Assembly (NCBI GenBank): GCA_025677815.1
Contig: JAIXMP010000027.1
Location: forward strand, 434,001 to 498,000
Origin: Phascolomyces articulosus
Lineage: Eukaryota > Mucoromycota > Mucoromycetes > Mucorales > Lichtheimiaceae
Length of the DNA stretch: 64,000 bases
Direction: 5' to 3'
Shown here: piece by piece, positions 1 to 11,646 of the stretch
Layout: each line of letters opens with the position of its first letter
How positions within the stretch are numbered: the first letter of the stretch is position 1
Translations under genes and position numbers: made by a program
The notes under the pieces: generated by a model
What the model was told of the DNA's origin: nothing
The model's database searches: none
What the model saw: only the letters and a program-made list of their open reading frames with translations

Positions 1-1167
1 TTGATTTGAATGACATTTGTAACAAACCAACTACAATTACTACTACTCTAAATTTAAACAAGATGATTATGTATATTTATGTGTGCGTGTGTGTGTATGT
101 GGCACATCTTCTCTATATAATATTATCCATTATCTCCCTTTTTTACCATATTTATAAATTGATAGTTTCATGTATATTTATATCCCTTCATCTCCTTCCT
201 GTCTTCTATTTCCCCTTAGTCACTCAACCCCTTTCTTTCTCTTTCTAACATCCCTTTTTTTAAAAAAATAAAATAAAAGATATCTTTAAATATATTTTTT
301 TCTGTCAAAGATAAAATGATATATCGCTTTTTAAAGAAATTACAAAACGAAAAAGTAAAACTGAAGAGAGAAGTTTGGTTAGTTATATATAAAAATACCA
401 ACGAGTAGATATATAGATCATAAAAGTCATACTACTTTCACTTGTTAATTTTTTTCCCGGCGATAGTTACGGCACAAAATATATAATTTTGGTTGAAAAA
501 ACAATAAAAGGTGAATAGAATGACATCAGTTGTTTCATGCAAGTATGCATATTGTTTATATTGTACAGATAGATCCTTGTTCCTATATATAATATAGAAT
601 GAGTGATTTGATGTTCCTTTTATCATTGCATAAAATTGAATGGATTGATTGGAATAAACGAATGGTGGTTGTAGTAGTCAACATCATTATATTATAATAC
701 TGTATACTACTACTATTATTACTACATTAGGTAGTCATCATAGCATTAATAATAGAATCCCCACTTTTAAGCTTCTCTTACAAATGAAAATCATAATAGA
801 ATCTAAACTGGGGTTTCTTCTTTAGCTGTTTCTATAATTCACAAGTAATTATTATATAATTATCGTTCCTCCTTATTCTTATTCTTCTTCTTCTTTCTCT
901 TATTATTTGTTTTCTTAATCTATCGTTAGATTTTCTTTATTCTAAAAAATAAAGAAGACGACGATGATTACGTTTAACACTCCTTTTATTATCCATTGGA
1001 TTATTTTTTCCGATGTCATCATGTTTAAACTCGTCGGGTTCTTCCCTTTTCTGTGATGACAAGGGAATTTTCTTTATTTTCTTTATATTTTTTTTATTTA
1101 ATTTTTTCATAGTACATAGATTTTTCTATTACAATATTATCATTATCAGCAACAAGAACTTTAAAAC
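1..1167. other. Intergenic, AT-rich, no gene seen
   Basis: About 1.2 kb of low-complexity AT-rich sequence upstream of the PEBP gene. Short open frames occur on both strands, but none shows splice-compatible extension or a recognisable domain. A (GT)n-like run lies near 80-100, and pyrimidine-rich stretches near 870-910 could be promoter sequence. Confidence 0.6.
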
Positions 1168-1946
1168 ATGCCTCTTTTAACAAATGAAATGAACATGTCG
1201 ATGGCCTTCAAAAAGGCTCAGCTCACTCCTCAAAGTTCGTATCTTCACTCTATTGGGAAGGGAAGATGTATTATTATTAACAATGCAATAAAATTATTAT
1301 TAGTCATTCCTGAAGACTTTACACCAACTATTATGCTTGATATCAAATATGAAAATGACCAGGATGTTGCACTTGGTAATGAGTTGAGTTTACAAGATAC
1401 AGTGAATCCACCTGAAGTATTTTTTTTACCAGCAGATGAATCTGGATTTTATACATTAATGATGGTAACAATATAAAAAGAAATAGATTTACTTTATGAA
1501 TATGTAATATTTATTTTTCTTTTCATATGTATAGGTGGATCCAGATGCACCTTCAGCGCAAGATAATCATAATGGTCCATTCCGCCATTGGATAGTAACG
1601 AATATTCCAGGTAATGATGATATCCGGATATATCTGGATGAACCGATAATAAGATTAATTATCTTTCTAAACAACAGTATATTTATTTTATAAATAAAAA
1701 GGATCATCATCACAAATCAATGGAACCACGGCAACCCAACTGTCATCTTATTATAAACCAGCACCACCTTCGGGTACTGGTCCACATCGGTACATTTTTC
1801 TCCTATATAAACAGCAACTAGGTGAGCTTCAGAAGAATACGACAATGATCCAAGAATCACGTGCTCGATTTGATTTTCAGCAATTCGCGACACAGAATCA
1901 ACTTTTATTAGTTGGTGTCAACTTTTTTAAAGCATCTTGTTCCTAA
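1168..1946 (+). CDS. Phosphatidylethanolamine-binding protein (PEBP/RKIP/TFS1-like)
   Basis: Three exons: 1168-1464, 1535-1610 and 1702-1946, joined by GT..AG introns that keep one frame of 205 aa. Seen: the PEBP signature VDPDAPS begins exon 2 (residues 100-106), followed by GPFRHWIVTNIPG (about 111-123) and the second ligand-site block GPHRYIFLLYKQ (about 150-161). The Asp-Pro-Asp, His (RHW) and GPHRY residues that line the anion/phospholipid-head pocket are all present. Length is normal for yeast Tfs1 or mammalian PEBP1. Family knowledge: cytosolic proteins that bind phospholipid head groups and modulate proteases (Tfs1 inhibits carboxypeptidase Y) or kinases. Which partner it has here cannot be told. 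The next gene starts 66 bp after its stop codon, so the 3' UTR must be very short or overlap. Confidence 0.92.
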
Positions 1947-2012
1947 ATTCTTAAATAATAATAAAACGTCCCAATTTTTATACATATTATAATAATAATA
2001 ATAACAATAATA

Positions 2013-2303
2013 ATGAATGTAAATAGTAATAATAGTAGCAATAATACTACCCTATCCCGTATTTTATTACCTACAACTACACAACAACAACAAGAAGAAG
2101 AACCATTGGCATTGGATTCTTTAACTGATGTTTTAATGAATGTGGGAGATTGCTTTTCTACTTTGAACGAACAAATGGAAAACTTGAATCAAGCCAATGA
2201 ATCATTGAATCGTCTGAATCGTTCATTTGGTGCATTTTTATTTGCAATGACAGCCCATGGTTCTGGATTACAATATACTCATGTAAAGAGGAAAAAAAAC
2301 TAA
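2013..2303 (+). CDS. DAM1: DASH complex subunit Dam1-like protein
   Basis: Single-exon ORF of 96 aa. The N-terminus is Asn/Thr/Gln-rich (about 1-30). It is followed by a predicted helical block with LNEQMENLNQANESLNRLNR and the hydrophobic patch SFGAFLFAMTAHGSGLQY (about 70-87). This matches the conserved Dam1 core pattern (LxxNxxLxxFNxSFxxFLYGLxxNA) in order and spacing. Known role: the DASH/Dam1 ring couples kinetochores to spindle microtubules. The protein is much shorter than budding-yeast Dam1 and resembles the compact forms of other fungi, with only a short basic tail (VKRKKN). A GTAAAG at the end of the match could be a splice donor, so the last few residues are uncertain. It is squeezed between two + genes with gaps of 66 and 80 bp. 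Confidence 0.72.
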   Translation: MNVNSNNSSNNTTLSRILLPTTTQQQQEEEPLALDSLTDVLMNVGDCFSTLNEQMENLNQANESLNRLNRSFGAFLFAMTAHGSGLQYTHVKRKKN

Positions 2304-2383
2304 GGAGACAGGAGTATAGGCAGTATGGGTGTTTTTTCAAGATAATTAATTGTTGTCAGATAAAAATATAATAGTTACCTGAT

Positions 2384-3008
2384 ATGAGTTCATCTAAATC
2401 AAATCGAACTACACAACAAGGACGAGTCGATAAGAAGATCAAAAAAGGATCTACACGACGATTTACTACCAAGGTAAACTAGAATATGCATTCCATTTGA
2501 TATAAATAAGAAAACGGATATTTATCTTAATGTATCATCTTAGATTGATATTGCTAAAATTATTGATGGTCTTCCAAGACAATTTCGTGAGCAAAGTGTA
2601 AGAAGCTATTTTTAGTTTAGATAAAAAAAAAAAGGAGCAGAAAGACATGAGGGAGTGAACTTATTCTTTTTATTATCAATGAATAGGAATATACCAACTA
2701 TATGAAAAAAGTACTCAAGGCATTGGCAAAAGAACCCCATGGATATACGTTGGCTGACTTGGCCAAATCGGCTGATTTACCTCAACACAAAGTAACAGAA
2801 TGTTTAAAAGAATTAGTTCATAGTAAACATGTATCAAAACAACCTCATCGAGTAAGTGATCCAATTCTTTTTTTCCCTTTACACTAGAGAAAACTAGTAA
2901 TTTATCGCCATTCTTTGTTATTCATTTATGGTATTTTTTTTTTTGTTTTTAATCTAGGGTAAATTAACAACCTATCAATTGAACCCAGGTCGCCATCCTT
3001 CGAAATAA
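2384..3008 (+). CDS. Small winged-helix-like protein, function unknown
   Basis: Four exons: 2384-2473, 2544-2597, 2687-2851 and 2958-3008, all joined in phase 0, giving 119 aa. The first 30 residues are Ser/Lys/Arg-rich (basic, possibly disordered). Residues about 49-115 read as a winged-helix fold: a helix (YMKKVLKALAKEPHG), a helix-turn-helix (YTLADLAKSADLPQHKVTEC), a recognition-type helix (LKELVHSKHVSKQPHRG) and a final wing strand (KLTTYQLNP). I do not recognise the family. A basic tail plus a lone winged helix suggests nucleic-acid or protein binding within a larger complex, which is inference. The start ATG lies only 80 bp after the Dam1 stop. The exon structure and ordinary codon use argue for a real gene. 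Confidence 0.75.
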
Positions 3009-3226
3009 ATAAATATAGTAATTATTATATGTATAAAAAAAGAACTTTATTGTACAAATACTTGGAATAATGGGTAAAAAAACAAATGTGGCTATGGAAT
3101 GAAGAGTAAAATGTGGATTGGAGACGAGAGAGTAAATGGGATAAAAGGTAAAAAGAAATAAAAGATGGTTGGACGGAGGGGGAATCATATAAAATAACAA
3201 AGGTGAAGTGAAGGGGGAAGGATATG

Positions 3227-3983
3227 TTATTGATGTGATGATGAAGAAGGTACTGCTACTGTTGTTGTTGCTGCTGCTGATGAAGATGAAGATGATGGAG
3301 GCTGAGAAAAAGTATGTTGTAATGAAGTTAATGGTGATGTCTGTTGTTGTGGTGATGCTTGTGGGGGATCAGGGGCGTTACATGCTGGTTTATTTCGTTT
3401 ATTGTTCTTATGTCGTTTCAAAGCATCCAACCTAAATTATATATGTATATAAAAGAAACTAGGTTAAAAATATACACCTACAATTTTCCCTCTATAGCCC
3501 TGATCCATTTACCTTGAGAAATCCTTATTACATCCAAGACATTTGTAAGGTTTTTCTTGTCCATGAATTTTAGAATGTCGTTTTAAATCATGATTTCGAC
3601 TAAATGCAGCTTGACAAAACTGACAAACATAAGGTCGATCATCAGTATGTGTTCTTGAATGACTCTTGAGATTATATAAACGCGCAAAACTCTTTCCACA
3701 ATGGGGGAATAAACATGGATATACAGTTTGTACTTGATTATCTATTGTTGTAGTAATCGGAGTCGCCGAGGCGTAGATAGACATGGCAGCCGACTGTGTT
3801 TCAGCTAATGCTGGATCAGATCGTCGTCGTTTACGTGGAGCAGAAGACGGTCGAGGTTGTGATAATCGTTGAGATGTTGCAGGTTGTAATGGTTTTTGAT
3901 CTTCTTGCTGCTGTAGTGGCTGCTGCTGAGGTTGTAATTGCTGCTGTTGCAGCTGTGATGGTTGTGTTGACTGTGCTTCTTGT

Positions 3984-4016
<33 letters not shown>

Positions 4017-4990
4017 CCTGGCTGTTGTTGCTGCTGTTGCTGTTGTTGAAACAAATAGGTTTGATTCATTAAAGCGTGTGACAATAATGCTTCAATGACT
4101 TCGGCCCCATTTCCTTCACGTGCACGTTCTGTAATCCTTTGAGCAATCTCGGTCCAATCTGATGTTTCAAACAATCGAAAGAGTTTCTCGGCTGGTTCTT
4201 CTTGTTCTTGTTGCTCTTGTATTTTACTTTGTAACCATTCTGTATCCACGTATTTGGATGCCAAACTATTATCCCATCGTTGTTTTAATTGTTTTCCTCG
4301 CCGTCCGGGTATAATCGTTGCTATCTCTTTCCATCGTCCATATCCAAATTGTCGTATGCCCTGAACCAATAGTTCATCTTCTTCAGCCGTCCAACTTCCT
4401 CGTTTATAATATTCATCTCCACTATCTTGATGTTGACCACTAGCTTCTTCTCCTCCTCCTTCAGATTTAATCATGGTGGATGCTGCCGTAGATGATGATG
4501 GTGAAGAAGAAGAAGCAGTGGTACTTGCAGTAGTAGCCGCAGCACATGTTGCCAAAGTAGAGGGAGAACCACCATTACTAAATTGACCTTGTTCATTTTC
4601 TGAATGGTCTAATGTTGGAGGAGGAGGTTGGGGTATATGTATCATTTGTTCTTGTTGTTGAGCTGTAGCTAATCCTAATAATTGTAATGCAGGTTCCATG
4701 AGTTCATGCGTATTTGCTGTCGTCGTTGTCATTGTTGTAGAAGATAATGAAGTAGCTATATCTGCTGGTTTTTTTCCCTTGACATCATTCATGGCAGCAG
4801 CTACAGCTGCATTCATCATGGATAAATCATGGTGCGTATGTTGTTGGGTATTATTGTTATTACTGGCTGTGACATCGACTTGTTCTGGTTTAGCCTGTAC
4901 AGGTACTGGTGGTTCTTCTTGTTTAACGATAGGTGATAACCGTCGACGTTTGTCCGAAGACGACGATACAAAAGAATAGACTCGTGCCAT
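3227..4990 (-). CDS. Transcription factor combining a Myb/SANT domain with C2H2 zinc fingers
   Basis: Two exons on the minus strand: 4990-3513 and 3431-3227, joined inside an Arg codon (FSR|LDALKRHK), about 560 aa. Domains in order: a Ser/Thr-rich disordered N-terminus; a Myb/SANT repeat from about residue 197 (GSWTAEEDELLVQGIRQFG then GRWKEIATIIPGRRGKQLKQ, with regularly spaced Trp residues); a second weaker Myb-like segment (LFETSDWTEIAQRI); a long polyGln tract (about 310-370); a basic Lys/Arg patch (PRKRRRSD); and zinc fingers from about residue 425. Fingers one and two are canonical C2H2 (CLFPHCGKSF..HSRTH; CQFCQAAFSR..HSKIH). The third, CLGCNKDFSRLDALKRHK, is followed by Cys rather than a normally spaced second His, as in the degenerate last finger of Swi5/Ace2-type factors. 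The tail is rich in Ser, Ala and Gln. The start is the first ATG of the open frame. Confidence 0.88.
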
Positions 4991-6246
4991 GGCAATAGAT
5001 AATACGTATAACCTCTTTTTATATCTTTTCCAATTCTAGTTGAATGTATGTATTGTTTTTTTCTTGAATTGGATAATTATAAAAATAAAAACAATATAAT
5101 AAAAATAAAAATATAAAGTATAAAGTGAGTGAGTGAGTGTGTGTATGAGTGTGTGAGAGTATGAAAGGGAGGCTAAAAAAAAAATAGAAGCTTCATGCCT
5201 TCGTCTCCTCTTTCCACCCCCAAAATATGAAGGCCTTGGCTGGTTTCTATTCTCTCTCACTCTTTAGTGTGGCTTCTGAAATTTTATTGGCTATGATCCA
5301 TACCTTTTTTTGTGTCACCATCAATTTCATCAGGTACTCTCAACTCAAATATATCATTGTAGGTGATAAAATAGGATAACAGCATATTCATCAATGCGTA
5401 TATATAATAATGGAATGCAATCACAAAAAAAAATACATGTAAATGTAAATGAGAGATAAAGAAAGTATAATGTAAATCAAAATTCAATTATAAAGTTTAT
5501 GTTCTTTTTTTGCTGCGCCTGCTATATACTTTTATATATAAAAAATATGCATCCCAGGGTTCAATAGTAGTGGAATGTTTTCCAAATTTAGAGTGTAGGA
5601 TATCACTTTTCAAGGTCTATTTGACCTGTACCTTTGTCAGATAGTGTGTATAAGCGAACAGTTTAGTTTATGATGTATATATTATAAACAAGAAAGAATA
5701 GAAGAGTAGACTAGATACTATGTTTGAAGGAAGTAAATCACTTGGGAAATATTACCTAGAATGGCATATACACGCATTTGAGATTTTTAAGATGAACAGT
5801 TGGTATGGCTCAATTTTTCAAGGGTAGTATATATAGTTTAATTTAGATAGAAAGGATGATCTTTTATTTTAGTTCATTAAAGAATTGAAGATCATTTTCT
5901 TACAGATAGTAATGTCCGTCTACCGCTGGTGTTTTTTTGATGAACTGATTTGTTTTCAATATCAAAATCATCTATATACCCGTAAAGAAAACATATGACA
6001 ATTTTTATATACACCAAGGGAACAAGAAACTGTGTGACCTCCATTTTCTGCTATGGTATATATATATTAATATCCATTTTATCTATTTTTTTTATAATGA
6101 ACAATGAAAAGTAATATGATTTTATTATGTTAATGACATGAAATGAGGAGAAAAAAAAATACTGAAAAAGGAGAAAAAAAGGTATAAGTGATATAAATAT
6201 GAGTTATATAATAAAATGCAAGTCAGAGGGATCATTTCAGTTCTTT
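4991..6246. other. Intergenic, no gene seen
   Basis: A 1.25 kb AT-rich spacer between two minus-strand genes. It holds short GA/GT-rich runs (about 5125-5165, just upstream of the Myb-C2H2 gene) and no open frame with domain content or plausible splicing. The stretch next to 4990 is presumably that gene's promoter. Confidence 0.6.
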
Positions 6247-6851
6247 TTAAAAGAATTGAGCCCATAAACCAAGAGCGGCAGCAGCACCTGTAAGAACAAG
6301 TGTATTTCCAACTCCCAAAGAAACACCTTCAGATCGGTTTGAGCTGTTAACATGATGTGTTGGAGTACTACCATGCATAGAAGTGGGACCATGATGCTTA
6401 TTATCTGAAGCAGAAACACCTCCATTAAATGCTAGAAATTAAATAATAGAGGTTATAAATAATTGTCAGTATTCAGTTCATTCAATGAAATGGTATAATA
6501 TCCAACAATGAATTCTTTTTTTTTCTTACCATTGCCTCCAGAAGCAGAAGGTGAAGGAGTTTGGGATGGACCTGAGGTGTGTGCACCATGTGCAGATGCA
6601 GAGACATCAGCAGGAGCAGCAGGAGCAGGAGCAGGAGCAGCAGCACCAGCAGCAGCACCATTAGTGGCACCAGCAGGTGCGGGGAATCCACTACTAGAAG
6701 CGGAAGCAGACATGGGACCTTGTGCTGCACTGGGACTAGCAGGAGAAGCTGCTACTTGTTGGGCTTGTTCATCGATTATTTCTTCTTTTTGAGCAAATGC
6801 AGAAGTGGCCACCAAAGCAAAAATCAAAACGGCAGAAGATGAAACTTTCAT
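6247..6851 (-). CDS. Secreted, probably GPI-anchored Ala/Pro/Ser-rich cell-surface protein
   Basis: Two exons, 6851-6530 and 6431-6247, joined in phase 1 (GGN|A|FNGG), 168 aa. Seen: an N-terminal signal peptide (MKVSSSAVLIFALVATSAFA, cleavage likely after residue 20). The middle is a low-complexity Ala/Pro/Ser/Gly region without cysteine, with repeated AAAPAPAPAAPA-type sequence. Two N-glycosylation sequons lie close together (NSS, NRS). A C-terminal hydrophobic stretch (LGVGNTLVLTGAAAALGLWAQFF) ends at the stop, as in a GPI-attachment signal. The second exon supplies this tail; stopping in the first frame would lose it, which supports the intron. Likely located at the plasma membrane or wall. 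No enzymatic domain is visible. It resembles arabinogalactan-like or mucin-like fungal surface proteins only in composition. Confidence 0.85.
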
Positions 6852-7264
6852 GATTAAAAAAAAAGATTAGAAATTAGAAATTCACAAAAGAAGAAACAAA
6901 AGTAGTAGTAGTTGATATAAGATAGAATGAATTGAATTGAATAATTTTTTTTCAAGCTTTTTTATATTAAATGGATCATGTCAAAATTTGTACAAATTAA
7001 CTTATGGAGGTTCTTTTTTTTTAATACAAACCCCTTAAAAAAACTAATAAAAAAAATAGAAGAGGAAGTTCGTAGGAGGTATCATGGTGAATGGAGGTTT
7101 TTTGGATTGAGATATATAGTAATGATAATATTCGGGTTATGCATAAAAAAAAGGTAGAAATAAATAATTAAATATACACATACAGAACACACATCATTAT
7201 ATGAGGAGAACGAGAGAGAGAGAAGAAAGAACCCTCTCTCTCTTTTTTTTTCTATTATAGTATA
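6852..7264. other. Intergenic spacer with GA-rich run
   Basis: The spacer is AT-rich. Its right part, just beyond the RhoGAP stop codon, holds a GA-rich microsatellite-like run followed by CT repeats (about 7200-7250), which can fold as an imperfect GA/CT hairpin. No gene is visible. Confidence 0.55.
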
Positions 7265-9919
7265 TTATTGATTATATCGACGTATTTTCCATTCCTCTCG
7301 ATGATTTACATTACTATTACTTTGTGATCGACGTCTATATTGCATTTTTTCATTTTCTTGTATTTTAGTTGCCAATCTTTCATCTTGAAGAATTTGTTGA
7401 TGTCGTTCCCAAAGTGCCTGTAGATCGATATCAGGTAAAGATGATCCAGTAGTAACATCATCATCATCGTCGTCGTCGTATGAATCATAAGCTCCTGCTC
7501 TTTCTTCTCGTTTTAAATATTCTTCTTCGTTAAATCGACTGGAGGTACTCATAATGGACATTTTATCGGAATGATCCTCCTGTGATTCTTCTTGCTGTTC
7601 TCGCCAAGATCGACTTAATAAACTATGCCATTCACACATGGTATCCCGTAGCATGGCCTCTTCTTCATCTTGTTGTGCAATTGATATATCATCAAATAAA
7701 GATAATCCATCGTTCTCATCTTCATATTCTTCATAGTCGTCGTCATCTTTTGTTGGATCCTCTTCTTTTTCTCCTCCAAGCAGCCATCCACCTCGATAAC
7801 GTTCATATTTTGGTTCTATTTTTCCATTCCATTGGATTCCATGTAATAAAAGCCCCCAGTAAAGGATGAACCCCATAAAGAATATGTAGGGTTCAAAACA
7901 GCACATTCCCCATATCGCCTGATAAAGTTCATATAGAAGCACCACTATAACAATATTTGCTACGATGATCCATGCCACATATCCAATCGATTTATCTAAT
8001 GATAAAATTAGAGTTTATACATTAGGTTTTTTTTAGGACTCCTTATTTTTTTTAATAATAAATAAACATATACCCATATATAATAGATTAAAATATATAT
8101 GCATATAAATATATGTACGTATTTTTTTTTTTACCTGGTAGTTTATGTAGGATAGTATCTCGTATAGATTGTAATTCTTCAATTATATTTTTGGATGGTA
8201 ATGGTGGCAATTGTTCTTCTGTCAAACGAGGCGATGGAGATTGAACAGGTGACATGGCACGTGGTGTAGATGCATCATCATCTTCATTATCTTCTTCATC
8301 AGTTGCTTCATATTGTTGTGGATGATGATGATCCAATGTGGTAGGCTGTTGAAAAGTGGTAGTAGGTGACGCCAAGGATTCAGTAGCAGAACGTGGCCTT
8401 GTTAATGATGATGGTACGATGACTGCTGCTTCACGTTGTTGTTGCTGCTGTTTGATCGATAGCTGTAAAGAATTCACATGTTTGGTATCATCTTTTTCTT
8501 GTGTTTTTTCATCCATAGGAACATCTGCAAAAAGTTGCCTTGGTATAGGACGAACAGGCTGAGGTGATAATGGTAAAAGCGGATCACTTTTTGTGGCTCG
8601 TGGATCAACAAAAGCATTTTTGGGTAATGGTGGTACAGGTGGGACTACACTACCATTACTACCTCCAGCCCCACCATTAGCAATATTTTTGGATCTTTTT
8701 AATTGTAGAGTAGTGGATACTTGTTGAGAGGATAAGAGTTGCATAGTAAATAAAGCCTGAAATTCAATCAAGAATTCCAATACGCGTTGAGAAATGCGAT
8801 ACTGTACGGGAGATCGATGATTTGGATGACTCAAAATACCAGGAGAAAATACAATGGCTAAATTCGCTGCATCCATTTTTGTTTCTGCTGAATTTGAGGC
8901 AAATAGACTCAGCATATCCAATAAATATAGTAGTAAATGTTGGTGTGATAGAGGAAGTAGTTGAATGAGATGTTGGAATGCTTCGATTCGTTCTTCGGTG
9001 GAATGGTAATGTTTGTCACCTAACAGTTATTTATATAAACGTTCATGATATGTCGTGAGGTTCTATACCATAGAATACCCAAATATCCACATTTATCTCT
9101 TATTATTACAGTAACACCCACCACCTTTTTCTTTCAAAAAAAAAACAAACTTACTCATGACATTTCGAAAATCTTTATAGAATGCATGGGGTATAACTGG
9201 TTCAGGAAGTTTGTTTAAATAACGTCGAAGGGCTGTGCTGGCATCATGAATAGTATAACCAAGCCAGTTCAAGTTAAGACCATAAGACTCTTTTGGATTA
9301 TCAAATAATGCTTGTAGAATATTAACACGTCGTGTATTCCCCGATATTCGAAATATTCCTTCCGTCTGTAAGCCTTTTTAATAATATACCATCCATCCCA
9401 ACAATTATATTAGTGTTTAAAGGGTCAACGTATATTATATATAACAACTCCCATCAAACCATCCATCGATCCAAGCCTTCAATGATATAATAATCCTTTA
9501 CCGTGAGCTTTTAAGAATGAGCCACATTTTGCAACGACGAGTGGAATAATACCTGCTCGTCTATGTTTAATTGCCTCTTCATCCACATAACCCACTGTTG
9601 ATCGTGCATAACAAACTGATTCACATAAAGGGACCCCATAGACTCCTAGTAATAATAACCATCCATGATTACCATTTTATTACTGACATTCACTCAAGAT
9701 CAAAAACTACTTTGTTTCCTCAGGGAAGAAAAATAGATAGATTGATGTGATGATACAAATAATAAGAAATAATGACTCACCTTTTGATTTTTTATTATTA
9801 GAACTCACAGGACCGATTTTACGTGTATTGTATCCTCCATTTCCTCCTGAAGCAACGCGCTTAATCCAGCTACCAAAGGATCGTTTTTTATTGAGTGTTG
9901 GTGTTGTAGGTGGTGTCAT
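7265..9919 (-). CDS. Rho GTPase-activating protein with C-terminal transmembrane hairpin
   Basis: Five exons: 9919-9781, 9645-9502, 9373-9155, 9019-8135 and 7995-7265, in frame, 705 aa. The RhoGAP domain spans exons 1-4. It starts with the FGVPL-like block GVYGVPLCESVC (about 47-58) and IIPLVVAKCGSFLKAHGLQ. The catalytic loop is TEGIFRISGNTRRV, whose Arg in FRISG is the expected arginine finger. It continues with LNKLPEPVIPHAFYKDF and KMDAANLAIVFSPGIL. A Pro/Ser/Gln-rich linker follows, with several polyproline SH3-type patches (PPVPPLPKN, QLPPLPSKN). The last exon encodes two hydrophobic segments (IIVANIVIVVLLYELYQAIW; PYIFFMGFILYWGLLLHGI), then an acidic Asp/Glu-rich cytosolic tail. Known role: RhoGAPs switch off Rho/Cdc42-type GTPases. 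Membrane insertion by the hairpin is inferred from hydropathy and would be unusual. Confidence 0.88.
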
Positions 9920-11646
9920 GAAATATGATAACTACTATATTCTTCTTATTGTAGTTGTTGGGTATAGCTTTTTTTTTTTTTGAAAAAATAATAAAAGTGA
10001 AAGAAAAGATACGAAAAAAAAAAAAACTAATTTGCGATTGCGGCCGGCATTACTATTTAAGTGTATGCTGTAATAGTTAATCTCGAATGTAGTACTAGCC
10101 AGTAGTAGATGTGTAACATCGTTCGTTAGCCTCGTTTTATTGAAAGGGGTGTAACATGACAATTCTAATTTTCTTAAGTAGCATTGTTGAAGGAGTGTTG
10201 TGTTTCTTAAATACAGATCACCTGAAGCTTGGGATAAAAAAAATCTCTTTTTATTCTCGGTCAGCTTCCCGATTTTGATAGATGACTGGACTCATCTATT
10301 TTCTTGGCCTATTTCCATGTCATCATTATTCATTTTATAAAGTATGTTTTGTTTGTACTGCATGTAAACTAATGATTGTTTCATGGTAACTATCAACTAT
10401 CACAAGTAGAAAAAAAAATAGTTTTTTTGGATAATAAGAAACTTTAATTCGTTTCTTACACAACAGTTTGCATATGGACGAACGAACCATGCAAGAGATA
10501 GTGCACAATAAAAAAACTAATTCACCCGCTCATTTTCATTTTAAACTCACAAATTAAATAGAAGAATCCCAGAGTTTCGGTACGTATACTTCTTAACTTA
10601 TTACTTAGTAAGCATAAAGTCTAGTCATTAAGCAAGATCATTGATATTTCAAGATAAATACCAATAGAGTTACCTGGTACCATGAATAACAAGTTGCCAC
10701 CGGTCATCCGTTACAATGAATTGTACCCATGCAAAAAACATGCGAAGCAACATGAATTATTGTTGCAGCACAACCACACGGGTTTTTTTTATTGTAACGC
10801 TTCTTCTACAATATACTATTTCACGTGAGATTCTATATTTTTTTTTCACATAAATAGCTATTATACAAGTAATAGAAAATATGATATGTCGGTTTATGAC
10901 GCATGGTAAGGAAAAAATAGATCAGTGCTGTTATAAATATTACAAATATAAGTAGATTGTAAGGTGATATATGAACAATCGATGGGTAAGCAGTAGATCC
11001 AACAAATAATATAACATAAATACTCTATTGGCGAATAATGCATAATATATGTACGTATTGTAGTATCGTACGTAAATTTATGCATCTATAAAAACAGTAT
11101 CTACCATAGAGGAAGAACTTCTCCTTTCACTATCCAACAAAAAAATGAGTGGTATCACAAAACCAACCATTTCACTGTTTCATGTTAATTCTATCTAGGT
11201 ATAATATACTTGGAAAAAATGATAATCGCATAGCTATTATGATTAAGGTGCATTTTATATCTTTATTTTCCTACAGAAGATTTAATATAATTTAGAGAAC
11301 CCCTCAGAACTTGATATAATTTAGAGATTACGTATATACAATTAATGATAAATAGTATCATAGCTTAATAATCTTTTTAATATATACGTTAACTTATAAA
11401 TTGAATTCATTCCTACACCACATTACTAATTTATAATCTTTGAAAATTTCAAAAATGTATTCTTTATTAATTAAAAAAAATATATAAAAAACTCCATCGG
11501 CATTTAATAAGAAAAATTGTATTGTGGTATGTGAAAATGAATTGGATGGGGAGGTTTTGTATATATAAAGAAGAAGTGTATTAAAATGTTTAAAGAGAGG
11601 GAGATAAATAATCAAATATAAATTACAAAATAATAAAAAAAAGAAC
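9920..11646. other. Intergenic, no gene seen
   Basis: This 1.7 kb AT-rich spacer lies between the RhoGAP start and the PER1 stop. An A/T homopolymer patch sits at about 9965-10030. A short direct duplication (TTGATATAATTTAGAGA-like) occurs twice at about 11280-11330. No convincing coding sequence was found on either strand. Confidence 0.55.

Noticed and set aside
5036..5487. Minus-strand open frames upstream of the Myb-C2H2 gene
   Set aside because: The composition is Phe/Tyr/Ile/Leu/His-rich as expected of AT and GA/GT repeats. No domain or intron signals.
6482..6842. Open frames on both strands across the surface-protein gene (Leu-rich and Arg/Ser-rich)
   Set aside because: They are other-frame readings of the GC-richer Ala/Pro repeat. 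The frame with a signal peptide and GPI tail is the real one.
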